Assembly (NCBI GenBank): GCA_028826165.1
Contig: JAPDFW010000113.1
Span: 120,062-184,061, forward strand
Source: Anaeramoeba ignava
Lineage: Eukaryota > Metamonada > Anaeramoebidae
DNA: 64,000 bases
Direction of reading: 5' to 3'
Positions 33,785 through 44,624 of this stretch are shown piece after piece. Every line of letters starts with the position of its first letter. Positions within the stretch are counted from its first letter, which is position 1. Under the pieces are notes generated by a model. It worked only from the letters and a program-made list of their open reading frames with translations, was not told the origin of the DNA and did no database searches. Made by a program: the position numbers and the translations under genes.

Positions 33785-36700
33785 ATGTCACGTTCAATAA
33801 ACATTTATGAAGCAATTAAACAAAATCAACTGGAAAAAATTAAAGAATATATTGAAACACTTGAAAATCCACTTCTTTCAAATGTGTTAAAATTTGCCTT
33901 ACAACAAAATCCACAAAAAGATATCATTTCATTACTCACAAAAAAAGGGGTTAAGAAGGAAAAACAGGAGAGTTTCGAAACAAATCTTTTACACATTGCT
34001 TGTGAAAAATCAGCGGATATTGAAATCATTCAGATCTTAATCAATTTGAAATATGACCCAAATGGAGAATCTGTATACACAAAACAAACGCCATTGCATG
34101 TCGCTTGCAAAAACAAAAACTCATTATCAGTCATCCAGCTCTTAGTTCAACAAGGGGCGCAGATAGATAAGGTGGATATCAAAGGTTATATTCCTGTTTT
34201 TTATGCGCTTGAAAACTTAGATCTGGATGTGATTAAGTTTCTCTTGCAAAATTTGGATTGTCTCCCTCAAAACAAACCAAATCACATGAATATCCTTCAT
34301 TTTGCTTTGTCAGAACACCCGGCACATATTGATCTAATTGAGTATATTTTGTCCTTTCATGTTAATCCCAACGACCAAGATTTAAATCTCAAAACTCCGT
34401 TGCATTATGCGTGTGCTAATGCTTGTGAAGCTTCGGTTTTAAATCTATTGATAGAAAAAAGTGAAATTGCTGAAAACAATTTCTTAAAAAATAATGAAAA
34501 TTTGCAAAAAAACGAAAATTTCCAAGAACATGAAAGACAGGTAAAAATAGTCAATGTTTTTGACATCAACAAGCAAACACCTCTTCATGAATTATGCATA
34601 AATAAATGCACAGAGGATAGATTAAGTGTCTTGTTAAAGGCAGGAGCAGACCCCAATATCCAAAATCCAAAAAAAGAAACAGCTTTCCATTTGGTTTTGC
34701 AACACAATCCAAGTCTTGATGTTGTGAAAATGTTTATTGGAAGTGGCGCATCTCTAGAAATTCAAGATTTAGATGGAAAAACTCCTCTTTATGAAGCAAT
34801 AGAACACAATGCAAAAGACGAAGTTGTTTACGAACTCATTTCCAAAACAAAGAATTTCAAAATTGCGGAAAAAAGAACAAACACATCTTTACTTCATCTT
34901 GCGATCCAGAAATCAAGAGAGCCAGAGTTGATCAAAATGCTTATTGAAAAGGGAGTAGTAATTGATAGCGAAGACTCGATGAAAAAAGCACCACTTCATT
35001 ATTGTATCGAGCACAAAAAAAGAGAAGAAGTTGTGGAAATTCTTTTGGCAACAAAAACAGAAAAATTAAATTCAGCAGATCTTCAAGATAACAAGACAAT
35101 CCTGCATTTGTTGTGTGAGTTCTCAACAAATGCAGAATTAATCAAAACGCTAATAAGCAAAGGAGCTGATCCATTGGCATCTGATAATGCAGGACAAACT
35201 CCTCTTCATCTCGCTTGCATAAATAATCCTTCTGCCCAAGTTATTAATGTTCTTCTTCAATCTGGGGCAGATCCTAAAACAAAAAATAGACGAAGACAAC
35301 TTCCCTTGCATTTAGCACTTGAAGCAAATGCTGGTTTTCATGTTTTGGAAATTCTTCTTAAATCGGAAAAGTTTTCTGGAAGCAAAGAAATTCACAGTTT
35401 TGATTCCAAAAGACAAACCCTTTTCGAAATTGTTTTGCGCAGAAAATATCCATTGCCAATAATCAAGCTTTTTATTGACAACGGGGTAATGAGTGAGAAG
35501 ATAATTGGAAGAGGAGGACAAACTTATCTTCATTTCGCTTGCTTTCCTCCAATTGATCCAGAAATTATCGCATTGCTTTTAAAAAAAGGAGCTGATCCTG
35601 ATGCAAAGAATAATATGGGGAAAACCCCTTTGATATTGGCATTTATGAACAAGGCAAATAAAGAGGTTCTTCATCTTCTTGTAACCGAAAATAATTTTGA
35701 CACTCCAACAAATACAGGAAAAACACCTTTGTTTTTTGCAAGTGCAAATAATAACATTGAAATGATGAAATATCTCATCTCAAAAGGAGCGCAAATTCAT
35801 GCTCACGATAAAAAGGGAAGATCTGTGTTTCACTATGCAATCAAAAAAGGAGCAAAAGTTGATGTGATTCAACTTCTTTTGGAAAACAAAGCAGATCCAA
35901 ACGAAATTGTTAACAACATGACAGCTCTTGAATATTGCTTTGTAGGCAAAGAAAGTCCAGTCCAAGTTGTAGAGCTTCTTCTGAAAATTTGTAGATTCGA
36001 TTCATCTATTCACAATCCACTCAAAAAGGCTTTTATACTTGCTCTTGAAAAAAACGCCTCTTTTTTCAACTTATGTGCGCTTACAGAAGCAGGAATTGAT
36101 CTCGCAACATTTAAAAACAATTACTACGATTTTAATCATTATATTTTCAGCAATAATTTTGACCAGTTCAGACTTGCACTTTCTTTTGATTTTAATATTA
36201 AAATTGGACAATACACAACACTTAGTCGCTTATACCAAGAAGTAATGCAGGATTTCTATTCAATAATGGATGATTTTGAGCGTGTTTTGGAAAGTGGTGA
36301 GCTTTCTGATTTCAACGCTGTTTGTTCCGATGGTTCTATTCCTGTTCACAAACTGATTTTAAAAAACCGCATTTGTTTTCCTGATGAAAAAATCACTTTT
36401 GAAAAGGTTCTTGATATTCTGCATTCTGGATTGTGCGATTTTCAAATGAATGAAGTGCGTCCGTTTTTGAGGTTTATTTATTCAGGATATATCGATCACA
36501 AAGACGATCAATACGAAGAAAAAATTATGAAAATTGGATCACTTTTTAACCTTCAACATGATTGGTTTGTGAAAAAAAAGGGAAGGCATGGACTTCTTAA
36601 AGATATGGAAAGACTTTGGAATGATGATGAAAGTAAAGATTTTGTTGTGGTTGTTGAAGATGAGAGGATTAGACTTCACAAGGTGATTTTGTTGATAAGA

Positions 36701-36937
36701 TCAGAACTTTTTAGAGGTCTGTTTTTATCTGTTGATGATCCTTCTAATCAAGTTAATGAATATTCAGGAAAATCTATTCAAACAATCAAACAACTTTTCA
36801 AATTTTTTTATCTTGATGAACTTGATCCTGTTCTTCCAATGGTTGTTGTTTCTGAGATTGAAGAAGCACTTGATTTTTATCAAGGAAATGAGAAGACATT
36901 AACCTGGAAAATTTTATATAATGAGAAGTGTGATTGA
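33785..36937 (+). CDS. Intronless ankyrin-repeat protein with tandem C-terminal BTB domains
   Basis: Single exon, 1,050 aa from the ATG at 33785 (MSRSINIYEAIKQNQ); an ATG at 33761 would add eight residues (MNFKIKKK) but sits in the T/A-rich leader, so I prefer 33785. About twenty ankyrin repeats fill residues ~25-800, most with a 34-residue period (TPLHVACKNKN, TPLHELCINKC, TPLHLACINNP). The first BTB-like segment starts near residue 837 (SDFNAVCSDGSIPVHKLIL), the second near 949 (SKDFVVVVEDERIRLHKVIL, then SELFRGLFLSVDD). The second is closely similar to that of the gene ending at 19411, so the two are paralogues. Probable adaptor protein. G+C is higher than in its split paralogue. Confidence 0.92.
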   Translation: MSRSINIYEAIKQNQLEKIKEYIETLENPLLSNVLKFALQQNPQKDIISLLTKKGVKKEKQESFETNLLHIACEKSADIEIIQILINLKYDPNGESVYTKQTPLHVACKNKNSLSVIQLLVQQGAQIDKVDIKGYIPVFYALENLDLDVIKFLLQNLDCLPQNKPNHMNILHFALSEHPAHIDLIEYILSFHVNPNDQDLNLKTPLHYACANACEASVLNLLIEKSEIAENNFLKNNENLQKNENFQEHERQVKIVNVFDINKQTPLHELCINKCTEDRLSVLLKAGADPNIQNPKKETAFHLVLQHNPSLDVVKMFIGSGASLEIQDLDGKTPLYEAIEHNAKDEVVYELISKTKNFKIAEKRTNTSLLHLAIQKSREPELIKMLIEKGVVIDSEDSMKKAPLHYCIEHKKREEVVEILLATKTEKLNSADLQDNKTILHLLCEFSTNAELIKTLISKGADPLASDNAGQTPLHLACINNPSAQVINVLLQSGADPKTKNRRRQLPLHLALEANAGFHVLEILLKSEKFSGSKEIHSFDSKRQTLFEIVLRRKYPLPIIKLFIDNGVMSEKIIGRGGQTYLHFACFPPIDPEIIALLLKKGADPDAKNNMGKTPLILAFMNKANKEVLHLLVTENNFDTPTNTGKTPLFFASANNNIEMMKYLISKGAQIHAHDKKGRSVFHYAIKKGAKVDVIQLLLENKADPNEIVNNMTALEYCFVGKESPVQVVELLLKICRFDSSIHNPLKKAFILALEKNASFFNLCALTEAGIDLATFKNNYYDFNHYIFSNNFDQFRLALSFDFNIKIGQYTTLSRLYQEVMQDFYSIMDDFERVLESGELSDFNAVCSDGSIPVHKLILKNRICFPDEKITFEKVLDILHSGLCDFQMNEVRPFLRFIYSGYIDHKDDQYEEKIMKIGSLFNLQHDWFVKKKGRHGLLKDMERLWNDDESKDFVVVVEDERIRLHKVILLIRSELFRGLFLSVDDPSNQVNEYSGKSIQTIKQLFKFFYLDELDPVLPMVVVSEIEEALDFYQGNEKTLTWKILYNEKCD

Positions 36938-38030
36938 ATCGAATCAAATTAAATTAAATTAATTTAAATTAAATTAAATTAAATTAAATTAAATTAAATT
37001 AAATCAAATTAAATTAAATATTTAAATTAAATCAAATTAAATTAAATTAAATTAAATTAAATTAAATCAAATTAAATTAAATCAAATCAAATTAAATTAA
37101 ATTAAATTAAATTAAATTAAATTAAATTAAATCAAATCAAATCAAATCAAATCAAATTAATTTAAATTAAATTAAATCAAATCAAATCAAATTAAATCAA
37201 ATATTTAAATCAAATTAAATTTAATTAAATTAAATTAAATTAAATTAAATTAAATTAAATTAAATCAAATCTTTAAATTAAATTAAATTAAATTAAATCA
37301 AAATTAAATCAAATATTTAAATTAATTAAAATTAAATTTAAATCAAATTAAATTTAAATTAAATTAAATTAAATTAAATTAAATCAAATTAAATTAAATC
37401 AAATTAAATTAAATTAAATCAAATTAAATTAAATTAAATTAAATCAAATTAAATTAAATTAAATTAAATTAAATCAAATTAAATCAAATTAAATTAAATC
37501 AAATTAAATTAAATCAAATTAAATTAAATCAAATTAAATTAAATTAAATTAAATCAAATTAAAATAAAATCAAATATTTTAAATTAAATTAAAAATTAAA
37601 TTTAAATTAAATTAAATCAAATTAAATTAAATTAAATTTAAATTAAATTAAATTCAAATTAAATTAAATTAAATTAAATTAAATCAAATTAAATTAAATT
37701 AAATTAAATTAAATTAAATTAAATCAAATTAAATTAAATTAAATTAAATTAAATTAAATTAAATTAAATTAAATTAAATTAAATCAAATATTTAAATCAA
37801 ATTAAATTAAATTAAATTAAATTAAATTAAATTAAATTAAATTAAATTAAATTAAATTAAATTAAATTAAATTAAATTAAATCAAATTAAATTAAATTTA
37901 ATTAAATCAAATTAAATTAAATTAAATTAAATTAAATTAAATCAAATATTTAAACTAAATCAAATATTTAAATTAAATCAAATCAAATCAAATTAAATAA
38001 TCTAAATAAAGATCTCAAAAAGAAAATTTT
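36938..38030. repeat. TTAAA / AAATTAAATC satellite, intergenic
   Basis: About 1.07 kb of AAATT pentamers with interspersed AAATC units and occasional ATATTTAAAT joints. The plus strand has almost no G. It starts right after the ankyrin-BTB stop codon and ends near 38000. The remaining ~200 bp to the sirtuin start are T-rich promoter-like sequence with TTTTTTTTCATTTTTTTATT (38153-38172). Confidence 0.9.
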
Positions 38031-38199
38031 AAAGAAAGAACTTGTTCTCAAATTTTAAAAAAAAACTTAATTACACAAAAAAATGAGTAAAACACATAAA
38101 TAAAAAAAAATGTAAAAGAAAAGAAAATTTTTTAATTAAATTTTATTTTATTTTTTTTTTCATTTTTTTATTTTTATTTTTTTTAATTAAAAATCTAAA

Positions 38200-39231
38200 A
38201 TGATTGCTGGAATGAATGATGAAGAAATTAAAGAACATCACGATACAGAAAAAGAAATAAAACAAAAAGTATCTGAATTAGCAAAAATGATAAAAGAATC
38301 AAAACATTGTGTAATTCATACAGGAGCAGGAATAAGTACATCAGCAGGAATACCAGATTTTCGAGGACCAAATGGAGTTTGGACATGTAGAGATCAAAAA
38401 AGAGCATTACCAAGAGGAAAAAGATTTAAAGAATGGCGACCCACTTATTGCCATATGGCTATTGTTGAACTTCTTAATCAAGGATTAATCAAACATTTAG
38501 TTTCACAAAATGTTGATGGATTACATGTTAGAAGTGGAATTCCATTAGAAAAAATCAGTGAATTACATGGAAATACTCATAAAGAATATTGTTCAAAATG
38601 TGGAAAGGAATATTTCCGATTGTTTGAAACAAGAAATGCATATAGTGTTACTGATCACAGAACTGGAAGAAAATGTGATATTTGTGGTGGAATGTTATTT
38701 GATTCTATCATCAATTTCGGTGAAAATTTACCTAAAAATGCTCTTGATAAAGCTTTTAAAGAAAGTACTAAATCTGATCTTTGTATTGTTTTTGGATCTT
38801 CAATGAGAGTTTCTCCTGCAAATTCTCTTCCTGTTATTCCTGTTAAACAAAAGAAAGGAAAATTAGTTCTTGTTAATTATCAAAAAACTCCTATTGATAA
38901 ACATTGTACTATGATTATTCATTCTGCTACTGATTTAGTTATGGAATTATTAATGAATGAACTTGATATTAAAGTTCCTGATTGGGAAGAAAAATTAACA
39001 GAAATTATTGAAGAACAAGAACAAGAATTAAAAAAGAAATCAGAAGAAAAATCAAAAGAAAAACCAAAAGAAAAACCAAAAGAAAAATCAAAAGATAAAT
39101 CAAAAGATAAATCAAAAGATAAATCAAAAGAAAAACCAAAAGATAAATCAAAAGAAAAATCAAAAGAAAAACCAAAAGAAAAACCAAAAGAAAAATCAAA
39201 AGAAAAATCAAAAGAAAAAGAAAAGAAATGA
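38200..39231 (+). CDS. SIRT6/7-type sirtuin, tandem copy A
   Basis: NAD-dependent protein deacylase of sirtuin class IV, probably chromatin- or nucleolus-linked. 343 aa. NAD-binding HTGAGISTSAGIPDFRGPNG (residues 46-65), QNVDGLHVRSG, catalytic histidine in ELHGN, zinc cysteines in CSKC and CDIC, then FGENLP and FGSSMRVSP. The segment TDHRTGRKCDICGG is nearest SIRT7. The catalytic core ends near residue 270. The last ~75 residues are K-E-K-S/P and K-D-K-S repeats, a strongly basic tail that could act in nuclear or nucleic-acid binding (inference). The start MIAGM is shared with copy B, as is the leader TTAAAAATCTAAA. No introns. Confidence 0.95.
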   Translation: MIAGMNDEEIKEHHDTEKEIKQKVSELAKMIKESKHCVIHTGAGISTSAGIPDFRGPNGVWTCRDQKRALPRGKRFKEWRPTYCHMAIVELLNQGLIKHLVSQNVDGLHVRSGIPLEKISELHGNTHKEYCSKCGKEYFRLFETRNAYSVTDHRTGRKCDICGGMLFDSIINFGENLPKNALDKAFKESTKSDLCIVFGSSMRVSPANSLPVIPVKQKKGKLVLVNYQKTPIDKHCTMIIHSATDLVMELLMNELDIKVPDWEEKLTEIIEEQEQELKKKSEEKSKEKPKEKPKEKSKDKSKDKSKDKSKEKPKDKSKEKSKEKPKEKPKEKSKEKSKEKEKK

Positions 39232-39668
39232 ATTTAGAATTTAGAATTTAAATTTAAATTCAAATCAAAAAGAAGAATTTAAATCAAGATCTTTTTTCTT
39301 TTTTATCTTTTCAAACTTTCATTATAAATAAATTCATTTCTTCTTTTAGTTTCTTCTTTTATTTTTATTTTTTTCATTTTAAATAAATAAATTTTTTCTT
39401 TTAATTTGATCTTGTATTTGATCTTCTAATTTGATCTTGTATTTGATCTTTTAATTTGATCTTAATTTAAATAAAAAAAGAAAAAATTGATGATTAATTT
39501 TAAGAAAAAGAAAGAAAGAAAAAGGAATGTGAACTTTTAATTAAAATTAAAGTTGGAACAGGAAAAAAAATGGAATAAAACAAAATATCATTTTTTCATT
39601 TTTTCATTTTTTCATTTTTTTATTTTTTTCATTTTTTTATTTTCATTTTTTTTAATTAAAAATCTAAA
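39232..39668. other. Spacer between the two sirtuin genes
   Basis: 437 bp. The first part holds TTTGATCTT / TTTGATCTTGTA repeats (about 39400-39462). The end holds repeated TTTTTTCAT blocks (39590-39653) and a leader TTTTTTTTAATTAAAAATCTAAA that is the same as in front of copy A, so the duplication included the promoter. Confidence 0.7.
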
Positions 39669-40739
39669 ATGATTGCTGGAATGACTGAAGAAGAAATTAA
39701 AGAACATCACGATACAGAAAAAGAAATAAAACAAAAAGTATCTGAATTAGCAAAAATGATAAAAGAATCAAAACATTGTGTAATTCATACAGGAGCAGGA
39801 ATAAGTACATCAGCAGGAATACCAGATTTTCGAGGACCAAATGGAGTTTGGACATGTAGAGATCAAAACAGAAAACCACCAAAAAGAAACTATTCAAAGG
39901 AAGGATTGCGACCCACTTATTGCCATATGGCTATTGTTGAACTTCTTAATCAAGGATTCATCAAACATTTAGTTTCACAAAACACTGATGGATTACATGT
40001 TAGAAGTGGAATTCCATTAGAAAAAATCAGTGAATTACATGGAAATACTCATAAAGAATATTGTTCAAAATGTGGAAAGGAATATTTCCGATTGTTTAGA
40101 ACAAGAACTGCGAATAAAGTTCATGACCATCAAACTGGAAGAAAATGTGATATTTGTGGTGGAATGTTACTTGATTCTATCATCAATTTTGGTGAAAATT
40201 TACCTCAAAATGCTCTTGATAGAGCTTTTAAAGAAAGTACTAAATCTGATCTTTGTATTGTTTTTGGATCTTCAATGAGAGTTTCTCCTGCAAAATCTCT
40301 TCCTGTTATTCCTGTTAAACAAAAGAAAGGAAAATTAGTTCTTGTTAATTATCAAAAAACTCCTATTGATAAACATTGTACTATGATTATTCATTCTGCT
40401 ACTGATTTAGTTATGGAATTATTAATGAATGAACTTGATATTAAAGTTCCTGTTTGGGAAGATCAATTAACAGATATTGTTGAAGAACAAGAAGAAAAAT
40501 TAGAAAAGGAATTAAAAGATAAACCAAAAGAAAAATCAAAAGATAAATTAAAAGATAAACCAAAAGAAAAATCAAAAGATAAATTAAAAGATAAATCAAA
40601 AGATAAACCAAAAGAAAAATCAAAAGAAAAATCAAAAGAAAAATCAAAAGATAAACCAAAAGATAAATCAAAAGATAAATTAAAAGATAAACCAAAAGAT
40701 AAACTAAAAGAAAAACCAAAAGAAAAAGAAAAGAAATGA
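39669..40739 (+). CDS. SIRT6/7-type sirtuin, tandem copy B
   Basis: 356 aa, nearly identical to copy A through most of the catalytic core, including the NAD loop, ELHGN and both zinc-cysteine pairs. Differences cluster in two loops: residues ~66-78 (RDQNRKPPKRNYSKEG against RDQKRALPRGKRFKEW, one residue longer here) and ~140-152 (RTRTANKVHDHQTG against ETRNAYSVTDHRTG). The C-terminal KDKPKEKSKDKL tail is longer and rearranged. It is a recent tandem duplicate, or one kept similar by gene conversion. Both copies look functional. Confidence 0.95.
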   Translation: MIAGMTEEEIKEHHDTEKEIKQKVSELAKMIKESKHCVIHTGAGISTSAGIPDFRGPNGVWTCRDQNRKPPKRNYSKEGLRPTYCHMAIVELLNQGFIKHLVSQNTDGLHVRSGIPLEKISELHGNTHKEYCSKCGKEYFRLFRTRTANKVHDHQTGRKCDICGGMLLDSIINFGENLPQNALDRAFKESTKSDLCIVFGSSMRVSPAKSLPVIPVKQKKGKLVLVNYQKTPIDKHCTMIIHSATDLVMELLMNELDIKVPVWEDQLTDIVEEQEEKLEKELKDKPKEKSKDKLKDKPKEKSKDKLKDKSKDKPKEKSKEKSKEKSKDKPKDKSKDKLKDKPKDKLKEKPKEKEKK

Positions 40740-40922
40740 ATTTAGAATTTTATTCCATTTTTTTTATTTTTGAAAAGAAAAACAAAAATGAAACAAAAAT
40801 TGATTTTATTCTTTTATTTTTTTTTTAATTTAAAAAAATTTTTTTTTCTTTTTTTTTTTTTCATTTTTTTCTTTAATTTCCTTTTTTTTATTTTTATATT
40901 AAATTTAACAATAATTATTAAA

Positions 40923-41168
40923 ATGAGTGAAAAAACAAATCAAAAAACAAATACGTTAAATAAAGAAACAAATAAAGAAACAAATCAAAAAACAAATCAA
41001 AAAACAAACCAAAAAACAAATCAAAAAACAAACCAAGAAACAAATCAAAAAACAAATCAAAAAACAAATCAAAAAACAAATCAAAAGACAAATACGTTAA
41101 ATAAAGAAACAAATCAAAAAACAAATCAAGAAACAAATCAAAAAACAAATCACGTTAAAAACAAATAA
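40923..41168 (+). other. Low-complexity ORF in frame with nothing downstream; possible frameshifted N-terminus of TOP1
   Basis: ATG at 40923 opens an ORF of TNQK/TNQE repeats (MSEKTNQKTNTLNKETN...) that stops at 41168. From 41101 the same peptide repeat continues in another frame, open through to the TOP1 frame at 41401. At the switch (about 41150-41170) the unit AATACGTTAAATAAAG appears in an altered form, AATCACGTTAAAAACAAATAAAG, 7 nt longer. So the TOP1 reading frame probably once began at 40923 and is now interrupted, or the assembly has an indel. Confidence 0.55.
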
Positions 41169-41400
41169 AGAAACAAATCAAAAGACAAATCAAAAGACAA
41201 ATACGTTAAATAAAGAAACAAATCAAAAAACAAATCAAAAAACAAATCAAAAAACAAATCAAAAAACAAATCAAAAAACAAATCAAAAAACAAATACGTT
41301 AAATAAAGAAAAAGAAAAACCAAAAGAAAAAGAAAAACCAAAAGATAAATCAAAAGAAAAAGAAAAAGAAAAAGAAAAAGAAAAAGAAAAAGAAATTGTA

Positions 41401-44330
41401 ATGGAAATTGAAGAAGAAAAAAAAGGAGATCAAACAAAAACAAATCAAGAAAAACAAAAAGAAAAAGAAAGTGACAGTGAAAGTGAAAGTGGAGATGAAA
41501 GTGATAGTGGAGATGAAAGTGGAGATGAAAGTGATGAAAGTGAAAATGAAAAAGAAAAAGAAAAAGAAAAAGAAAAAGAAAAAGAGAGTGACAATGAAAG
41601 TGACAATGAAAGTAACAGTGAAAGTAACAGTGAAAGTGAAAGTGAAAGTGAAAGTGAAGATGAAAGTGAAAGTCAAGATGAAAGTGATTATGTTAATTCT
41701 CCTTCAGACGTTGAAGAAAAATATGAATATTCTGATGATGAAAAAATAATAAATAAAACTAAAAGAAGAAAAAAAACACCTCAAAAACCAACAAGAACAA
41801 GAACAACTCGTTCAAATTCAAAAACAACAAAAACAACAAAAACTCCAAAAAAAACACCTCAAAAATCAACAAGAGTAACTCGTTCAAATTCAAAGAAAAC
41901 TCCAACAAAAACAAGAGTAACTCGTTCAAATTCAAAAACAACAAAAACAACAGAAACAACAAAAACAACAAAAACTCCAAAAAAAACACCTCAAAAATCA
42001 ACAAGAGTAACTCGTTCAAATTCAAAGAAACCAGCAAAAAAAACTACAAAAAAAACAAATTCAAAAGCAAAAAAAACTACGAAAAGAACAACTCGTTCAA
42101 ATTCAAAAAAACCAACAAAAAAAAGAAAAACTCCTTCAAAAACCAAAAAAACCAAAAAAACCAAAAAAAATAAATCAAAAAAAGTTCCAAAATCTGAATG
42201 GAAATGGACAACATTAAGTCATAATGGGGTTAAATTTCCAGCAGATTATGAACCACATGGAGTTAAATTATTATATGATGGTAAGTTTAAATAATTTTAA
42301 TTTCAAAATGAATTTTAATATTAATTTGAATTTTAATTTTATTTTTAATATTAATTTAAATTTATAAATGAATTTTAATATTAATTTAAATTTCAAAATG
42401 AATTTTAATATTATTTTTAATTTCAAAATGAATTTTAATTTAATTTTAATATTATAAATAATTTTAATTTCAAAATGAATTTTAATATTAATTTGAATTT
42501 TAATTTTATTTTTAATTTTAAATTAAATTTTCATAATTTTTAGGAAAACCTGTTGCATTAACTCCAGAACAAGAAGAACTTGCTACATTATATGCTCAAT
42601 CAATGGATATCGATATTGCACAAGACCCACAATTCAAAGAAAACTTTTTCAACGATTTTTTAGAGGTTTTAGGACCAAAACATAAAATCAAAAAATTTGA
42701 AAAATGCGATTTTACAAAAATTAAAGACTATTTAGAACGAGAAAAAGAACGGAAAAAAGAAGTACAAAAAGCAAAAACAAAAGAAGAAAGACAAAAAGAA
42801 AAGGAAGAAAAAGATGCAATCAACGAGAAGTATCTTTATGCAACTGTTGATGGAGAGCCCCAGAAAATAGGGAATTTTACAATAGAAGCACCAATACTTT
42901 ATCGGGGAAGAGGAAAACACCCGAAATCAGGGACATTCAAAAGAAGAATAGTTCCTGAAGATATTATAATTAATGTTGGAGAAAATGATCCAGTTCCGGA
43001 ACCACCGGCTGGACATGAATGGAAGGAAATCGTGCATCGACACGATGTTCAATGGATTGCGAGCTGGAAAGAAAATGTTTTGGGCGCAAATAAATATGTC
43101 AAATTTGCTCGCAGCGCAAAATTCAAATGCGAAAGTGATTATGACAAATATGAGCTTGCGAGAAAATTGAAGGATAAAATTGATGGAATTCGCAAGCAAT
43201 ATTTAAAGGATTTAAAAAATGAAGACTTACTTATTAAACAGCGCGCAACAGCAATGTATATCATCGACAAATTGGCAATGAGAATTGGGAATCCAAAAAA
43301 GAAAGACTTGGCAGACACTGTTGGATGTGTCACTCTCAGAGTGGAGCATGTCAGTCTTGTTCCCCCTTCTTCGTTGCATTTTGATTTTCTTGGAAAAGAC
43401 TCAATGAGATATGAAAATACTGTTGAAGTTTCCAAACAAGTTTATAAAAATTTTGCTTTGTTTCGAAAGTCGAAAAAAAAACCCGATAGAATTTTTGATT
43501 TGCTTACTTCTTCATTGCTTAATTCCCATCTTAAAAGTCTTATGCCTGGATTGACAACTCGTGTCTTTCGTACTTTTAATGCAAGTCTTACTCTTCAACA
43601 AGAACTGGATAAAATGCCAAAAATAAAAGCAAAAACAAAACGCAAAGAAATTGATGAAAAATTCCAATTCTATCAAAATGCAAACCGTCAAGTTGCCATT
43701 CTTTGTAATCATAAGAAAACTATCTCAAAAGCTTTTCCTGAGCAAATTAAAAAGATTCATGAAAAAATTGATGAACTTAAAAAGGAAAGAAAGCAGTTGA
43801 AAAGTTGGATCAAAAAAGGTGATCCAGTTATTATTCAAAAAAAAAGAAAGAAAAGAAAAAGAAAGAATTCACAAGAAGATGAAAAATCCGAAAAAGATGA
43901 AAAATCCGAAAAAGATGAAAAATCCAAATCAAAAAAATCCAAAAAAGAAAAAGAAAAAAAATCAAAATCAAAATCAAAATCAAAATCAAAAAAAGAAAAA
44001 GAAAAAGAAAAAGAAAAAGAAAAAGAAAAAGATTCACAACAAAATGATGAAGATGAATACGAAATTGTCGATTATAAATATACAGTTAAAAGAATGGAAT
44101 CAAGAGTTAATACTATTCGTGATCAAATTGAAAGATTGAAAAAAAATTTGGAATCAAGAGAAAATCTTAAAGATATTTCACTTGCAACTTCAAGAACAAA
44201 TTATCTTGATCCAAGAATTTCTGTTGCTTGGTGTAAAAAATGGGAAGTTCCAATTGAAAAGATTTTTAGTAAAGCACTTCGTGAAGCATTTCCTTGGGCA
44301 ATGGAAGTTGATTCTGATTGGAAATTTTAA
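41401..44330 (+). CDS. TOP1: DNA topoisomerase I, type IB
   Basis: Nicks and reseals one DNA strand to relax supercoils in the nucleus. Two exons, 41401-42280 and 42544-44330 (intron 263 bp, GTAAGT donor), 888 aa from the first in-frame ATG. An acidic then basic low-complexity N-tail (ES/GD runs, then TRVTRSNSK repeats) leads into the core: KWTTLSHNGVKFPADYEPHG, joined over the intron to GKPVALTPEQEELATLYA, then PEPPAGHEWKEIVH, KYVKFARSAKFK, AMRIGNPKKKDLADTVG, FRTFNASLTLQQELD. A K/S/E-rich linker precedes the C-terminal domain with the catalytic tyrosine in SRTNYLDPRISVAWCKKWEV. The usual family length is 700-1,000 aa. The true N-terminus is uncertain (see the ORF at 40923). Confidence 0.95.
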
Positions 44331-44624
44331 AAATTCAAATCTTTAATTCAAATTTTTAATTCAAATTTTCAGTTTAAATTTTCAGTTTAAATTTTTAATT
44401 TTTTTATTAACTTTTTAGAAAGGGAAATTTCAAGAAAAGATAAACTTAAATTTTTAAAATTTTTATTAATTTTTTGATTGAATTAAATTTAAAATTAAAA
44501 TTGAATTGAATTGAATTGTTTATTGAGAAAATCCAAATCTCAAAAAATTGGAAATCAAAAAGATATCAAAAAGAAATCAAAATCAAAAAGATATCAAAAT
44601 ATGATAAAAGCGAAATAGAGAGTT

